Of a stretch of 64,000 nucleotides of DNA, positions 15,230 to 23,515 are shown piece after piece. The stretch lies in contig JAFCGF010000003.1 of NCBI GenBank assembly GCA_017608295.1, positions 186,001-250,000 of the forward strand, given 5' to 3'. The notes beneath the pieces are model-generated. The model searched no databases. It had not been told where the DNA came from and saw nothing but the letters and a program-made list of their open reading frames with translations. A program made the translations under genes and the position numbers. The DNA comes from Candidatus Woesearchaeota archaeon (lineage in GTDB: Archaea > Nanoarchaeota > Nanoarchaeia > Woesearchaeales > JAGVZT01). Each line of letters starts with the position of its first letter. The first letter of the stretch is position 1.

Positions 15230-15661
15230 ATGGTATGCGTATCCCCCCACGCAGGTAGGAAAGGGCAGCTCTCAGTCGAAGCTCTCATTCTCCTGGGCAT
15301 TGTGCTCGCAGTAGGCATCGTGCTCTTTATGTACGCGAACGATGCTGTGCGAGATTTTAATGTGCGGCTCGCTTCCAGCCAGGGGCGCCATGCGGTTTCG
15401 AAAACAGCCGATGCTGCTGTGCGCGTCTATCGCCAGGGAGACGGCGCAAGGGACACGCTCTGGCTCTATCTCCCAAAAGGAACCCGCTCTTTCTCTGCAT
15501 CCGGCCAAACGCTTACTCTGGTGCTTGATGCAGGAACGACTTCAGAGATATATGAAAGCCTGGCGTTCAATGTGACAGGCAGCCTGGATGCTGGGGAAGG
15601 CCTGCTGAAGGTGCGGCTTAACTCCACATCTGTTGGGGTGGTAATGGGGGCGGCGCCATGA
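15230..15661 (+). CDS. Type IV pilin-like protein 1
   Basis: 143 residues. It has a class III signal peptide: a basic leader ending RKG, then QLSVEALILLGIVLAVGIV, with the expected cleavage after Gly and a hydrophobic helix. A C-terminal beta-rich domain of about 100 residues follows (LWLYLPKGTRSFSASG). A prepilin peptidase (PibD/EppA type) should process it; none is in the window. It is the first gene of an operon of overlapping pilin-like genes and overlaps the next gene by 4 bp (ATGA). Major or minor subunit status cannot be told. Confidence 0.8.
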   Translation: MVCVSPHAGRKGQLSVEALILLGIVLAVGIVLFMYANDAVRDFNVRLASSQGRHAVSKTADAAVRVYRQGDGARDTLWLYLPKGTRSFSASGQTLTLVLDAGTTSEIYESLAFNVTGSLDAGEGLLKVRLNSTSVGVVMGAAP

Positions 15662-16080
15662 GACAGGGCCAGATCACTATTGAGTTCCTTGTCATCCTCG
15701 CGGCATTCTCTGTCCTCTTTCTCGCGCTGCTGAACGTCGCACATACGTACACGGACAGCGCACAGGAGGCTTATGAGGGGGCATCAGCAACTGTTGTGCT
15801 CGAGAATATTGGGGGAACTTTCAACGCTCTTGTGCTTGCGGGAAACGGAAGTAGCGCTTCTGTTCTCCTTCCAAATACTCTGGATGGCGGGGAAAGCTAT
15901 GAGCTTGAACTGATTGCAGATGCTATGCTACTTGAGCTTAGATGGCCTCTTGATGTTGCCAAAGCAGAGAGGACCAGAGTCCAGTTTCCACTCCTCACAG
16001 GCGCATTCTCCGGCTCGCTGCCATCACCAGGCCAGAGCGCCGCTGCACAGTATTCAGAGGGGGTGGTGCGCCTTGCCTAG
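15658..16080 (+). CDS. Type IV pilin-like protein 2
   Basis: 140 residues. It has a very short leader MRQG followed by QITIEFLVILAAFSVLFLALL, a textbook pilin N-terminus with Glu at +5. The C-terminal domain is small and beta-rich (VLLPNTLDGGESYELELIA). The ATG overlaps the previous stop, and its stop overlaps the next gene's TTG start. It is probably co-assembled with the neighbouring pilins. Confidence 0.8.
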   Translation: MRQGQITIEFLVILAAFSVLFLALLNVAHTYTDSAQEAYEGASATVVLENIGGTFNALVLAGNGSSASVLLPNTLDGGESYELELIADAMLLELRWPLDVAKAERTRVQFPLLTGAFSGSLPSPGQSAAAQYSEGVVRLA

Positions 16081-16585
16081 GCGGGGACAGCTCTTCTTCC
16101 TCGATGGGCTCTTCGCAGGAGCTCTCATCATTGTTATTCTCCTTGCGGTCTTCTCGCTCCACCGCTATATGTCCTCCTCTTCAGACAGGCAGCACGAGCG
16201 GACAGACCTTGAGATGCGCTCCCTTTACACTGCTGCGCTCCTCGTGGAGACCCCTGGGCATCCGCTGAACTGGTCAGGGGAGCCGATTGCTGATGTCAAC
16301 AATTTAGGGCTCACAACAGGCACGCCCCTTCTCCTTGAGCATGAGAAGCTCTCAGCATTGGCCTCATTGATGGAGAGCAATGCAAGCCTTGTTACTCGCC
16401 TGACTGGCTTTCAGGGCAGCGGCTATGCCTACCGGCTACGGCTGATTCCACATGGGGGAGGAACTGCCCTGGTCACTGCAGGTAGCGCTCCTGATGATGG
16501 GGCAGAGGACGTGGTAAGGATAGTCAGACATTGCCTGTACAATGACACTCGCGTTGCGTTCGAGTTCATGGGGTGGGCGACATGA
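16073..16585 (+). CDS. Type IV pilin-like protein 3
   Basis: 170 residues starting at TTG 16073, inside the end of the previous gene. The N-terminus MPRRGQLFFLDGLFAGALI has the RRG/Q cleavage context and a hydrophobic helix, but Asp replaces the usual Glu a few positions later. The remainder is a soluble domain with a C-terminal CLYNDTRVAFEFMGW stretch. The start was chosen because it alone leaves a short class III leader; the longer open frame upstream reads out of phase through gene 2. The end overlaps the next ATG by 4 bp. Confidence 0.7.
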   Translation: MPRRGQLFFLDGLFAGALIIVILLAVFSLHRYMSSSSDRQHERTDLEMRSLYTAALLVETPGHPLNWSGEPIADVNNLGLTTGTPLLLEHEKLSALASLMESNASLVTRLTGFQGSGYAYRLRLIPHGGGTALVTAGSAPDDGAEDVVRIVRHCLYNDTRVAFEFMGWAT

Positions 16586-17019
16586 ATCAAGCAAGGCAAC
16601 GGAAAAAGCACGGAGCGATTTTCACAGTGGATGCGCTTATCGCTGCTGGTGCGGTGTTTATTGTTGTCCTCGGTATCCTCGCTGTTCTGGCAGGCGCTGG
16701 CTCAGACAGGGACGAATCCTCTGGAGAGCGCCTGCGCCTTGCTGCCTCTGACAGCGGGCAGGTGCTTGAGCTTGATGGCAGCCTCACTTCCCTAGCCTCT
16801 GGAAGCGCTTCCCTTGCCCAGGGGTATCTCGATGCCCTTGAAGCCGGGCTCTGCGCCGATATTGTGCTCTATTCCACTGAGGGCGCTGAGCTGGATGCGC
16901 TGCGGAAGGCGGGATGTGGCGCGATTGATGATAGTGTAGGCCAGGTTGGCATTGCTAATCGGATTTTGCCTTCGGGCGGCTCGACGTATGTGGTAGAGGT
17001 GAGGGCGTGGAACTCCTGA
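16582..17019 (+). CDS. Type IV pilin-like protein 4
   Basis: 145 residues from ATG 16582, coupled by ATGA to the previous stop. A basic leader (RQRKKHG) precedes AIFTVDALIAAGAVFIVVL, again with Asp where pilins usually have Glu. It has a short C-terminal domain with two Cys (GLCADIV, KAGCGAID). The Asp variant shared with gene 3 suggests these two are specialised minor subunits. Its end overlaps the next gene by 13 bp. Confidence 0.65.
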   Translation: MNQARQRKKHGAIFTVDALIAAGAVFIVVLGILAVLAGAGSDRDESSGERLRLAASDSGQVLELDGSLTSLASGSASLAQGYLDALEAGLCADIVLYSTEGAELDALRKAGCGAIDDSVGQVGIANRILPSGGSTYVVEVRAWNS

Positions 17020-17861
17020 AATGGCGAAAGCAGGGGCTGCTCATGAGCGTCGTGAGCGTCATGCTCCTTGGCGGGATTGTGACTCTCGTGCTTGCCTTTA
17101 TCGCTTTTGACGAGGGCGTTTCCCATGAGGGCAGCCTTGCTGCTACCGGCTCTCTTCTGGGCATTGCAGCGAGCGACCTCGGCTCTGGCGTCACGGAGGG
17201 GCTGTTCGGGATGCATGTCGCAGACCTTTCTGGAAGCAGAATCCTTCTCTCTCCGGCAGGACTCCTGTCTGCTGACATTGACCACACTGCGCGGCTCGAG
17301 AGCTATGCAGCTGCTGCTGAAGGGCTGTATGCATCAAGGAGCCATATTTCCCTGGCGATTGCTGATGAGGTCCCTGAACTGGTGCTCAACCCGCATGGAG
17401 CGGTGTTTAGCATTGACGGCGAGAGCTTCAGTGTGGCTCTTGATGATAAGAGCGTTGTTGAGGGCATCACGCTTGGAGCACGGGTGGATTCGTCCTGGGT
17501 GAACACGAATAGCTCTCCCGCGGATTCCGGCACAGTGCCTGTCAGCATCGAGGTACGCGACGCCAACAATGCGATTGTGTTCACCGACAGCGCGTTGCTT
17601 GACCTTGACGCGGACAATGCTGCCTTTGAAGTCCGCTTTGCTGATGGCTCCTTGTTCAGCGTCTCAGTTGGCTCGACCGGGAGCAGCCTGCTTATTGCTC
17701 GTGCCAGCTCGCTTGAAGCCAATCTCACTTCTCTTGACCTCGAGCTGTCGGATGTTGAAGGCAGGCTTTCGCTGGCGAGCACCGCCTCGCTCTCCCTTGC
17801 GTCTCTCGCCGGAGATGCGCTATCACTCTCACGCCCGCTTATCGCGGTGGAGGAATCATAA
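17007..17861 (+). CDS. Membrane-anchored beta-rich pilus-associated protein
   Basis: 284 residues from GTG 17007, overlapping gene 4 by 13 bp and ending with TAATG coupling to the ATPase. The N-terminus (WRKQGLLMSVVSVMLLGGIVTLV) is a basic leader with a hydrophobic segment like an atypical prepilin. The rest is long and beta-rich (VFSIDGESFSVAL, and SIEVRDANNAIVFTD), larger than the neighbouring pilins. It may be a minor pilin or tip protein. No named family is recognised. Confidence 0.6.
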   Translation: MELLKWRKQGLLMSVVSVMLLGGIVTLVLAFIAFDEGVSHEGSLAATGSLLGIAASDLGSGVTEGLFGMHVADLSGSRILLSPAGLLSADIDHTARLESYAAAAEGLYASRSHISLAIADEVPELVLNPHGAVFSIDGESFSVALDDKSVVEGITLGARVDSSWVNTNSSPADSGTVPVSIEVRDANNAIVFTDSALLDLDADNAAFEVRFADGSLFSVSVGSTGSSLLIARASSLEANLTSLDLELSDVEGRLSLASTASLSLASLAGDALSLSRPLIAVEES

Positions 17862-20149
17862 TGGCTACAAAAAATAAAACATTCGTGACCGTGCTTGATA
17901 AACTGCTTATCTTCATGGCAGAGACTGAGAAAAATGTGCCAATGTCTGCCCTTACTGTTATTTTGGGGGCTCCCCCTGCAGACATCCTGTGCTGGGGAGA
18001 CTGGCTGGCTGGGCATGGGCTTCTCAAGGTTCACCGTCCAGTGGGAAGAGAGCCTTTCTTCAAATCAGTGAAGGGAACGAAAAAGCCTGTCACAGCAGAT
18101 AAGCCCCTCAAGGGGAAGATGTGCGAGTGTTATCCCCTCATCTCAGATGGCATCACTGCGGCTGCGACGATTCTCGCTGAGCAGGGAGACACTCCAGGCC
18201 ACTATATACTCAGGGTACCTGCCATAGGAAAAGCGACAGTATTGCTGTTCGAGGAAGTGACACAAGAGTTCGTAGCCCAGAGCCCGCTTCCCGAAGTGCC
18301 CAGAGACTCAGGTGATTATGAAGAAGAGCGCCGTAAGCTTGTCCTGACCCTTAAGGGGATGTTCCTCAATAAGGTGAGCAAGCTCTCTGAACAGGAGCTG
18401 GACATGCTCTCTGGGCTCGTGCTGCATCGTGTCCGTGGACTTCTCGACTTGGAGCTCTACCTCAGCGACGACTGGATTGAGGAGCTGGGAATCAACGGCC
18501 ATAAGAATCCGATGGCGATATATCACCGCAAGTATGGCTGGCTCCTCACTGACAGGACCTTCAAGAGCGAGGAGGAAATCTATACCCTCACTCAAGCAGT
18601 GAGCAGGCAGGCAGGAACCGAACTCACGACACGCCACCCTGTTGTTGACGCCCACCTCGCAACAGGAGACAGGAGCATCGCGACCCTGTTCCCTATATCT
18701 GCTCATGGAGATACCCTTACTATCAGGAGATTCTCCCGCAACCCTTGGACTATGCTCCACTTCCTGTCTGAAAACATGAAAACGCTCTCTGTCGAGGTGG
18801 CAGCATTCCTCTGGCAGGCAATGCACTACGAATTGAACGTGCTCGTGGCCGGCGGCACTGCATCAGGAAAGACCTCGGTGCTGAATGCACTCTGCGCCTT
18901 CATACCACCCAGGCAGCGTACCATTTCCATAGAGGACACCCGAGAAATCTCGCTTCCTGGCTCACACAACTGGAACTGGGTTCCTTTGGCGGTGAGGCAG
19001 CCGAATCCCGAGGGAGAAGGTGAAGTGAGCATGCTTGAGCTCATGCAGAGCGCGCTTCGCATGCGGCCTGACAGGATGATTATCGGGGAAGTGCGTAAAA
19101 GAGACCAGGTACTGACGATGTTCGAGGCGATGAACACCGGCCACGCGGTGTGCGGCACAATCCATGCGGATACCGCTGACCAGGTGGCGCGCAGGATTCT
19201 CGAGCCTCCGCTCAATGTGCCGGCGACAGAGGCGCAGGCCCTGCATTTGGTGCTTGTGCAGCACCGCGACCGCCGCACCGGCCTGCGAAGGACAACTGAG
19301 CTTGTCGAGGTCATGACAACGAGTTCAGACGACCTCAAACTCAACTATCTCTATCGCTGGCTTCCCCGAAAGGACACGTTCGAGAAAGTGAACGAGAGCA
19401 TGCGCTTTGTTGAGGAGCTGAACGTGCACACCGGAATGACAACCCAAGAGATGGCTGCTGATCTTAAGGAGAAGGAAACTGTGCTGGAATGGATGCTTTC
19501 CAGCGGCATTACCAATATTTCTGCTGTGGGCGAGATTGTCGCCCGCTATTATCAGGACAGGGAGGCGCTGCTTGAAGATGTCAAGAAGGGTCCTGCTGTA
19601 CGCCCGGTTTCACCTGAACCTGCTAAACATACTAAGCCTGTAGTGAAGTCTGAGAAGCCTGTGAAGAAGGCAAAGAAATCCAAACGGAGAAAGAAGAAGA
19701 AAGCATCACAAGAAGAGGAGAGATACCGGGCCATGCACGATTCGATTACCGCAACAAGAATCCTCATCAATCAGAAGGAGAAGAAAGCATATACGCTCTA
19801 TCTCAAAATCCAACAGGAATACTTGAAGTTACCACAGAAGATACAGATGCGTGTCAGTAAAGAGTATGATGACCTGCGGGCTGACATAAACAAGTCAATC
19901 CCAGAGCTCAAAATCCTCAAGAAATTGGAGAAAAAGGCAAAGAAGAAATCCACGAAAGACCTGGAAAAGCTCTTCTTCACTATCCTTGACAAAACTGAAG
20001 AGGCCCTCACTCATGGAGAGAAGGTACATGCGTACATACTCTATTCAGAGATAAAAAAAATGTATCACCTTGTTCCCAAGGGAATCAAGGAGGAAGTGTA
20101 TAGGCGCTGCGTCTCTATTCATGAGCGCTGTGTAGGAGGGAGTGATTGA
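17861..20149 (+). CDS. Type IV pilus assembly ATPase (PilT/VirB11/ArlI family) with long C-terminal extension
   Basis: 762 residues. The N-terminal ~330 residues are the usual N-domains of archaeal secretion ATPases. Walker A is GGTASGKT (about residues 331-338), followed by SIEDTREI (Asp box), RPDRMIIGEVR (Walker B) and GTIHADTA (His box), so all catalytic motifs are present. After about residue 580 there is a Pro/Lys-rich linker (VKKAKKSKRRKKKK), then about 130 residues of helices containing two related units: AYTLYLKIQQEYLKLPQKI and AYILYSEIKKMYHLVPKGI. The extension is not part of the standard ATPase and may dock partners. It powers pilus assembly with the two membrane proteins encoded next. 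Confidence 0.9.
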   Translation: MATKNKTFVTVLDKLLIFMAETEKNVPMSALTVILGAPPADILCWGDWLAGHGLLKVHRPVGREPFFKSVKGTKKPVTADKPLKGKMCECYPLISDGITAAATILAEQGDTPGHYILRVPAIGKATVLLFEEVTQEFVAQSPLPEVPRDSGDYEEERRKLVLTLKGMFLNKVSKLSEQELDMLSGLVLHRVRGLLDLELYLSDDWIEELGINGHKNPMAIYHRKYGWLLTDRTFKSEEEIYTLTQAVSRQAGTELTTRHPVVDAHLATGDRSIATLFPISAHGDTLTIRRFSRNPWTMLHFLSENMKTLSVEVAAFLWQAMHYELNVLVAGGTASGKTSVLNALCAFIPPRQRTISIEDTREISLPGSHNWNWVPLAVRQPNPEGEGEVSMLELMQSALRMRPDRMIIGEVRKRDQVLTMFEAMNTGHAVCGTIHADTADQVARRILEPPLNVPATEAQALHLVLVQHRDRRTGLRRTTELVEVMTTSSDDLKLNYLYRWLPRKDTFEKVNESMRFVEELNVHTGMTTQEMAADLKEKETVLEWMLSSGITNISAVGEIVARYYQDREALLEDVKKGPAVRPVSPEPAKHTKPVVKSEKPVKKAKKSKRRKKKKASQEEERYRAMHDSITATRILINQKEKKAYTLYLKIQQEYLKLPQKIQMRVSKEYDDLRADINKSIPELKILKKLEKKAKKKSTKDLEKLFFTILDKTEEALTHGEKVHAYILYSEIKKMYHLVPKGIKEEVYRRCVSIHERCVGGSD

Positions 20150-20193
20150 CTAGGATAATGATTCATTGCTCAAGGAGATAACATAAACCAACC

Positions 20194-21066
20194 ATGGCAG
20201 GCAGGATGCAGGATACAGGCAAGAAAAGAGGGGTAGCGTCAGCTCTCGCCCGGCACCTGCTCTCCCGTTTTCCCCGCGTCGAGGAAGCACTCATAAAAGC
20301 CTATCCTCTGGAGCAGCCTGAGCGCTACCTCACGCGGAACCTCCTGATGACTGCTCTTTTCGGGCTGGTGTTTGGAGGGCTGATGGGTTTTCTTTTGAGG
20401 TCAGCCAGAGAGTTTTCTACTGTGCGCGCGATTGCTGGAGGCCTTGCCATCGGCGTATTGGTGTGGTTCCTGCTCTACCTGCTCATGCTGCTCATCCTGC
20501 CGCACGTGAAGGCTGGCAAGCGCGCTGAGAGCATTGAAAAAAATCTTCTCTTCGCGCTGCGTGAGCTCCGCCTTCTTGTCAAGGGCGGCCATCCTGTGCA
20601 TGACGCGATGCTCAAGCTCTCAAAGGCAGGGTACGGGGAGCTTTCCCGGGAGTTCGAGCTGCTTGTGCGCGATATTGAGGCAAATATTCCTTTGAAGACG
20701 GCGATGGCAGGCGCAAAGTCCAGGAATCCTTCTGAGGCATTTGGAAGGACGCTTTCCATGCTGAACTCCGCCCTGGTGTCCGGGAGCTCGCTCAGCAAGA
20801 GCCTTGACGCAGCGATACGCAGCCTTGACGCAGAGCAAAAGGCCAGCATACGGAGCTATGCAAAGGAGCTGAACCTCTGGAGTTTACTGTATCTGCTTTT
20901 CGCAGTGGCGATACCCACTATCGGGGCTGTCCTTATCCTGGTGCTGTCCGCATTTGTCGGGGGCGCGATGAGCACAACAAGCTATCTTCTGTTGATAGTT
21001 GCGTGTTTCTGCGTGCAGGCAGGTATCATCGGATTCGTGAAGTCAAGGAGGCCAATAGGAGTGTGA
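20194..21066 (+). CDS. Pilus platform membrane protein A (T2SSF/TadB-like)
   Basis: 290 residues. An N-terminal cytoplasmic part and a TM pair (TALFGLVFGGLMGFLL, LVWFLLYLLMLLILP) precede a T2SSF domain (about residues 115-230, LRELRLLVKGGHPVHDAM) and two C-terminal TM segments. This is the inner-membrane platform that the ATPase drives. ATG 20194 follows AAGGAGAT. Archaeal ArlJ/PilC-like platforms usually carry two T2SSF domains in one chain; here the second is a separate gene 1 bp downstream, as in Tad systems. Confidence 0.82.
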   Translation: MAGRMQDTGKKRGVASALARHLLSRFPRVEEALIKAYPLEQPERYLTRNLLMTALFGLVFGGLMGFLLRSAREFSTVRAIAGGLAIGVLVWFLLYLLMLLILPHVKAGKRAESIEKNLLFALRELRLLVKGGHPVHDAMLKLSKAGYGELSREFELLVRDIEANIPLKTAMAGAKSRNPSEAFGRTLSMLNSALVSGSSLSKSLDAAIRSLDAEQKASIRSYAKELNLWSLLYLLFAVAIPTIGAVLILVLSAFVGGAMSTTSYLLLIVACFCVQAGIIGFVKSRRPIGV

Positions 21067-21067
21067 G

Positions 21068-21817
21068 ATGGGGGTGAAAGACTGGTTTAAGGGTGTTGTC
21101 GGCTTCTTCCCCAGGCAGGCCCTTCTCTCAGAAGTTGAAGGGGAACTTCCTATGCTGCTGGGAGAGACAGCTGCACATCTCAGGTCAGCCATGACCTTTG
21201 AGCAGGCCCTGAGCAAGGCAGCAGAGTCCGGCGACACCGCGCTTCATGTGCGGCTTCAGAAGGCGTTTGCCGGAGTGAGCGCAGAGCGCTCCCTTTCTTC
21301 CCAGCTGCTGGCGTTGTCTGATGAGATTGGCTCTGAACAGCTCACTCGCGTTATCGGGCTTGTGCTTCCAGCAATGCGGGGTGGGAGTGCCTCTGCAGCC
21401 CTGCTCGATGAGCTTCGAGATGACCTGGAGGAGCGGGCAGCTCTCCGCAGGGAGTTCATGGTGAGCACGCGGAGCTTTGTCGCGCTCATTAGATTGAGTG
21501 TGTTGATGCTTATGCCCGCTTTGCTCGCGCTGTCCATGATGTTCCTTGACAAGCTCGGCGCCATCATCGGCGAGACACCATTGGGCGCAGCTGACCTTGG
21601 CATGGCAACCCTCGCAGCTGGAAGCCTTCCCGAGACAGCGCTCATCGCAAAGCTCGCATTTGTCATGGTGGGGGGAACTGCGCTCTTCGCGGCCCTGCTC
21701 GAGAGCGTGATACAGAAGGGCAGCTGGCTTGCTGGTTTGAAGAAGGCGCCGGTGTACATCGCGCTCACTGAAATCATATTCATCATCGCGCAGAAGGTGC
21801 TTATCACGCTCATATGA
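21068..21817 (+). CDS. Pilus platform membrane protein B (T2SSF/TadC-like)
   Basis: 249 residues. A T2SSF-type helical domain (LPMLLGETAAHLRSAMTFEQAL) is followed by three or so TM segments (SVLMLMPALLALSMM, FVMVGGTALFAALLE, IALTEIIFIIAQKVL). It is the second half of a bipartite platform with the previous gene. Its own ribosome site (AGGAGTG) precedes ATG 21068 and the frame differs from the upstream gene, so this is not obviously a broken single gene. It is the last gene of the pilus operon. Confidence 0.78.
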   Translation: MGVKDWFKGVVGFFPRQALLSEVEGELPMLLGETAAHLRSAMTFEQALSKAAESGDTALHVRLQKAFAGVSAERSLSSQLLALSDEIGSEQLTRVIGLVLPAMRGGSASAALLDELRDDLEERAALRREFMVSTRSFVALIRLSVLMLMPALLALSMMFLDKLGAIIGETPLGAADLGMATLAAGSLPETALIAKLAFVMVGGTALFAALLESVIQKGSWLAGLKKAPVYIALTEIIFIIAQKVLITLI

Positions 21818-21838
21818 ATCAAAAATAGGTGAACATTC

Positions 21839-23515
21839 ATGAATCAGGCGAAATCAAAGAAAAAGGCAACGCGAAGTAGAACACATATAGTGCTTGATAA
21901 GCAGCAATACCGCTTCCTCCTGGATAACATAGAGGAGATGGTCCTGATTCTCAGTAAGACTGGAAAAATCCTTTTCGCAAATAATAAGGCGCTTGAGGTC
22001 TCTGGATATCTAGAGAGGGAATTCATCGGCTCTTCTGTATGGAATCTGCTTACTAAAGGCTCGCTCAAGGCCGCAGTGTATTCTCTCGCCCAGGAGTTTC
22101 TCGGCAAGCCGCAGCAGTCCCTTGAGGTGGACATCCGCACCAAGGAGGGAAGAATAAGGACCCTCGAATTCGCTCCTGGCTCAGCGCCTGTCCGCAAATA
22201 TGGTACGCTTGTAGGCGTTTTAATCAATGGGAGAGACATCACTGAGCGTAAGCAGGCAATGGAAGCCCTTGAGGAGAGCGAGGAGAGGTACCGGACGTTT
22301 ATCGAGAGCACGCACGAGATGGTACAGAGCATCGCTCCTGACGGGAAAATCCTGTTTGTAAATAATTCCTGGCTGAAAGCACTGGGATATCAGGAGAGCG
22401 ATCTGGCAGCCCTGAAGCTATTTGATGTCATCCATCCAGATTCTCTCGAGCACTGTAAGGCAAGATTCGGTGAGGTGATGGCTGGGAAGAAACTCACTAG
22501 AATCCAGGCAAAATTCATCACAAAGGATGGCAGGGCAATATATATTGAAGGAAGCGCTCTTCCGCGCATCATCAAAGGCGGTAAGGTGACTGCCACTGTG
22601 GGCTTCTTCCATGATGTCACCGAGCGGAAACAGGCTGAAGAGCGGCTCAAGACCTCTGAAGAGCGGTTCAGGGCCATATTTGAGAATGCCCCTGATGCCA
22701 TGTACCTCTGTGATTCTCAGGGTTTTTTCATTGACGGGAACCGGGTCGCGGAGAGGATACTCGGCCGGCCGAAGGAAGAGGTGATAGGGAAGAGTTTCCT
22801 TAAGTTGCGCATCATCTCAAAAGAAAATATTCCTAAAGCCCTGAAACTCATCGCCAGGGGCGTCAAGGGTGAGAGTACAGGTCCTGATATTCTAACTCTC
22901 AAAGTTAAGACAGGAAAAAGTATTGAGGTGGAAATCAGCACCCATCCAATTATCCTCAAAGGGAAACGAGTGATCTTGGGCATCGCCCGGGACATCACCG
23001 AGCGGAAGAAGGCTGAAGAGAAGTATAAGCTCCTTTTTGATACCTCTTATGATGCTATTATGACACTCGCTCCCCCTAGTTGGAACTTTACCTCGGGAAA
23101 CAGGTCAGCAATTGAGATGTTTGGTGTGAAAGATGAAAAGGATTTTGTTTCAAGAGCCCCCTGGGAATATTCACCTGAAACTCAGTCGGACGGCCAGCCC
23201 TCCAAGGATAAAGCAAAGGCGATGATTCTCAAGGCGATGGAAGAAGGTTCAAACTTTTTTGAATGGATTCATCAGCGCCTCAGAGGGGAGGTTTTCCCGG
23301 CGACCGTTCTTTTCACAAAAGTGAAGATAGAGGGCAGTGAGTTCCTCCAGGCAACTGTTCGTGACATCACCGAGCGCAAGCGGATGGAAGAGGAGCTCCT
23401 GAGGCGCGTCGAGGAGCTTGAGAAGATCAACACCCTCATGGTCGGCCGCGAATTGAAGATGGCTGAGCTGAAGAAGCGGATACGTGAGCTGGAGAGCCAG
23501 TTGGAGGAGAAATAA
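21839..23515 (+). CDS. Four-PAS-domain soluble sensor without kinase domain
   Basis: 558 residues. Four PAS/PAC units are visible at about residues 10-135, 145-265, 275-395 and 396-515, each ending near DITERK. The fourth is atypical (LAPPSWNFTSGNRS). The C-terminal ~45 residues are a coiled coil carrying VGRELKMAELKKRI. There is no HisKA, HATPase, GGDEF or output domain, so it must signal by binding, for example to the kinase at 2727 or a receiver. AGGTGA lies 7 bp before ATG 21839. The stop directly abuts the next ATG (TAAATG). Confidence 0.85.
   Translation: MNQAKSKKKATRSRTHIVLDKQQYRFLLDNIEEMVLILSKTGKILFANNKALEVSGYLEREFIGSSVWNLLTKGSLKAAVYSLAQEFLGKPQQSLEVDIRTKEGRIRTLEFAPGSAPVRKYGTLVGVLINGRDITERKQAMEALEESEERYRTFIESTHEMVQSIAPDGKILFVNNSWLKALGYQESDLAALKLFDVIHPDSLEHCKARFGEVMAGKKLTRIQAKFITKDGRAIYIEGSALPRIIKGGKVTATVGFFHDVTERKQAEERLKTSEERFRAIFENAPDAMYLCDSQGFFIDGNRVAERILGRPKEEVIGKSFLKLRIISKENIPKALKLIARGVKGESTGPDILTLKVKTGKSIEVEISTHPIILKGKRVILGIARDITERKKAEEKYKLLFDTSYDAIMTLAPPSWNFTSGNRSAIEMFGVKDEKDFVSRAPWEYSPETQSDGQPSKDKAKAMILKAMEEGSNFFEWIHQRLRGEVFPATVLFTKVKIEGSEFLQATVRDITERKRMEEELLRRVEELEKINTLMVGRELKMAELKKRIRELESQLEEK

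Noticed and set aside
20194..21817. Single ArlJ-like platform gene broken by a frameshift
   Set aside because: The second part has its own AGGAGTG site and ATG one base after the first stop, and bipartite TadB/TadC-type platforms are common.
14497..21817. Archaellum operon
   Set aside because: No archaellin-adjacent ArlF/G/X/C/D/E genes; the ATPase and platform with diverse pilin-like proteins fit a non-archaellum type IV pilus.
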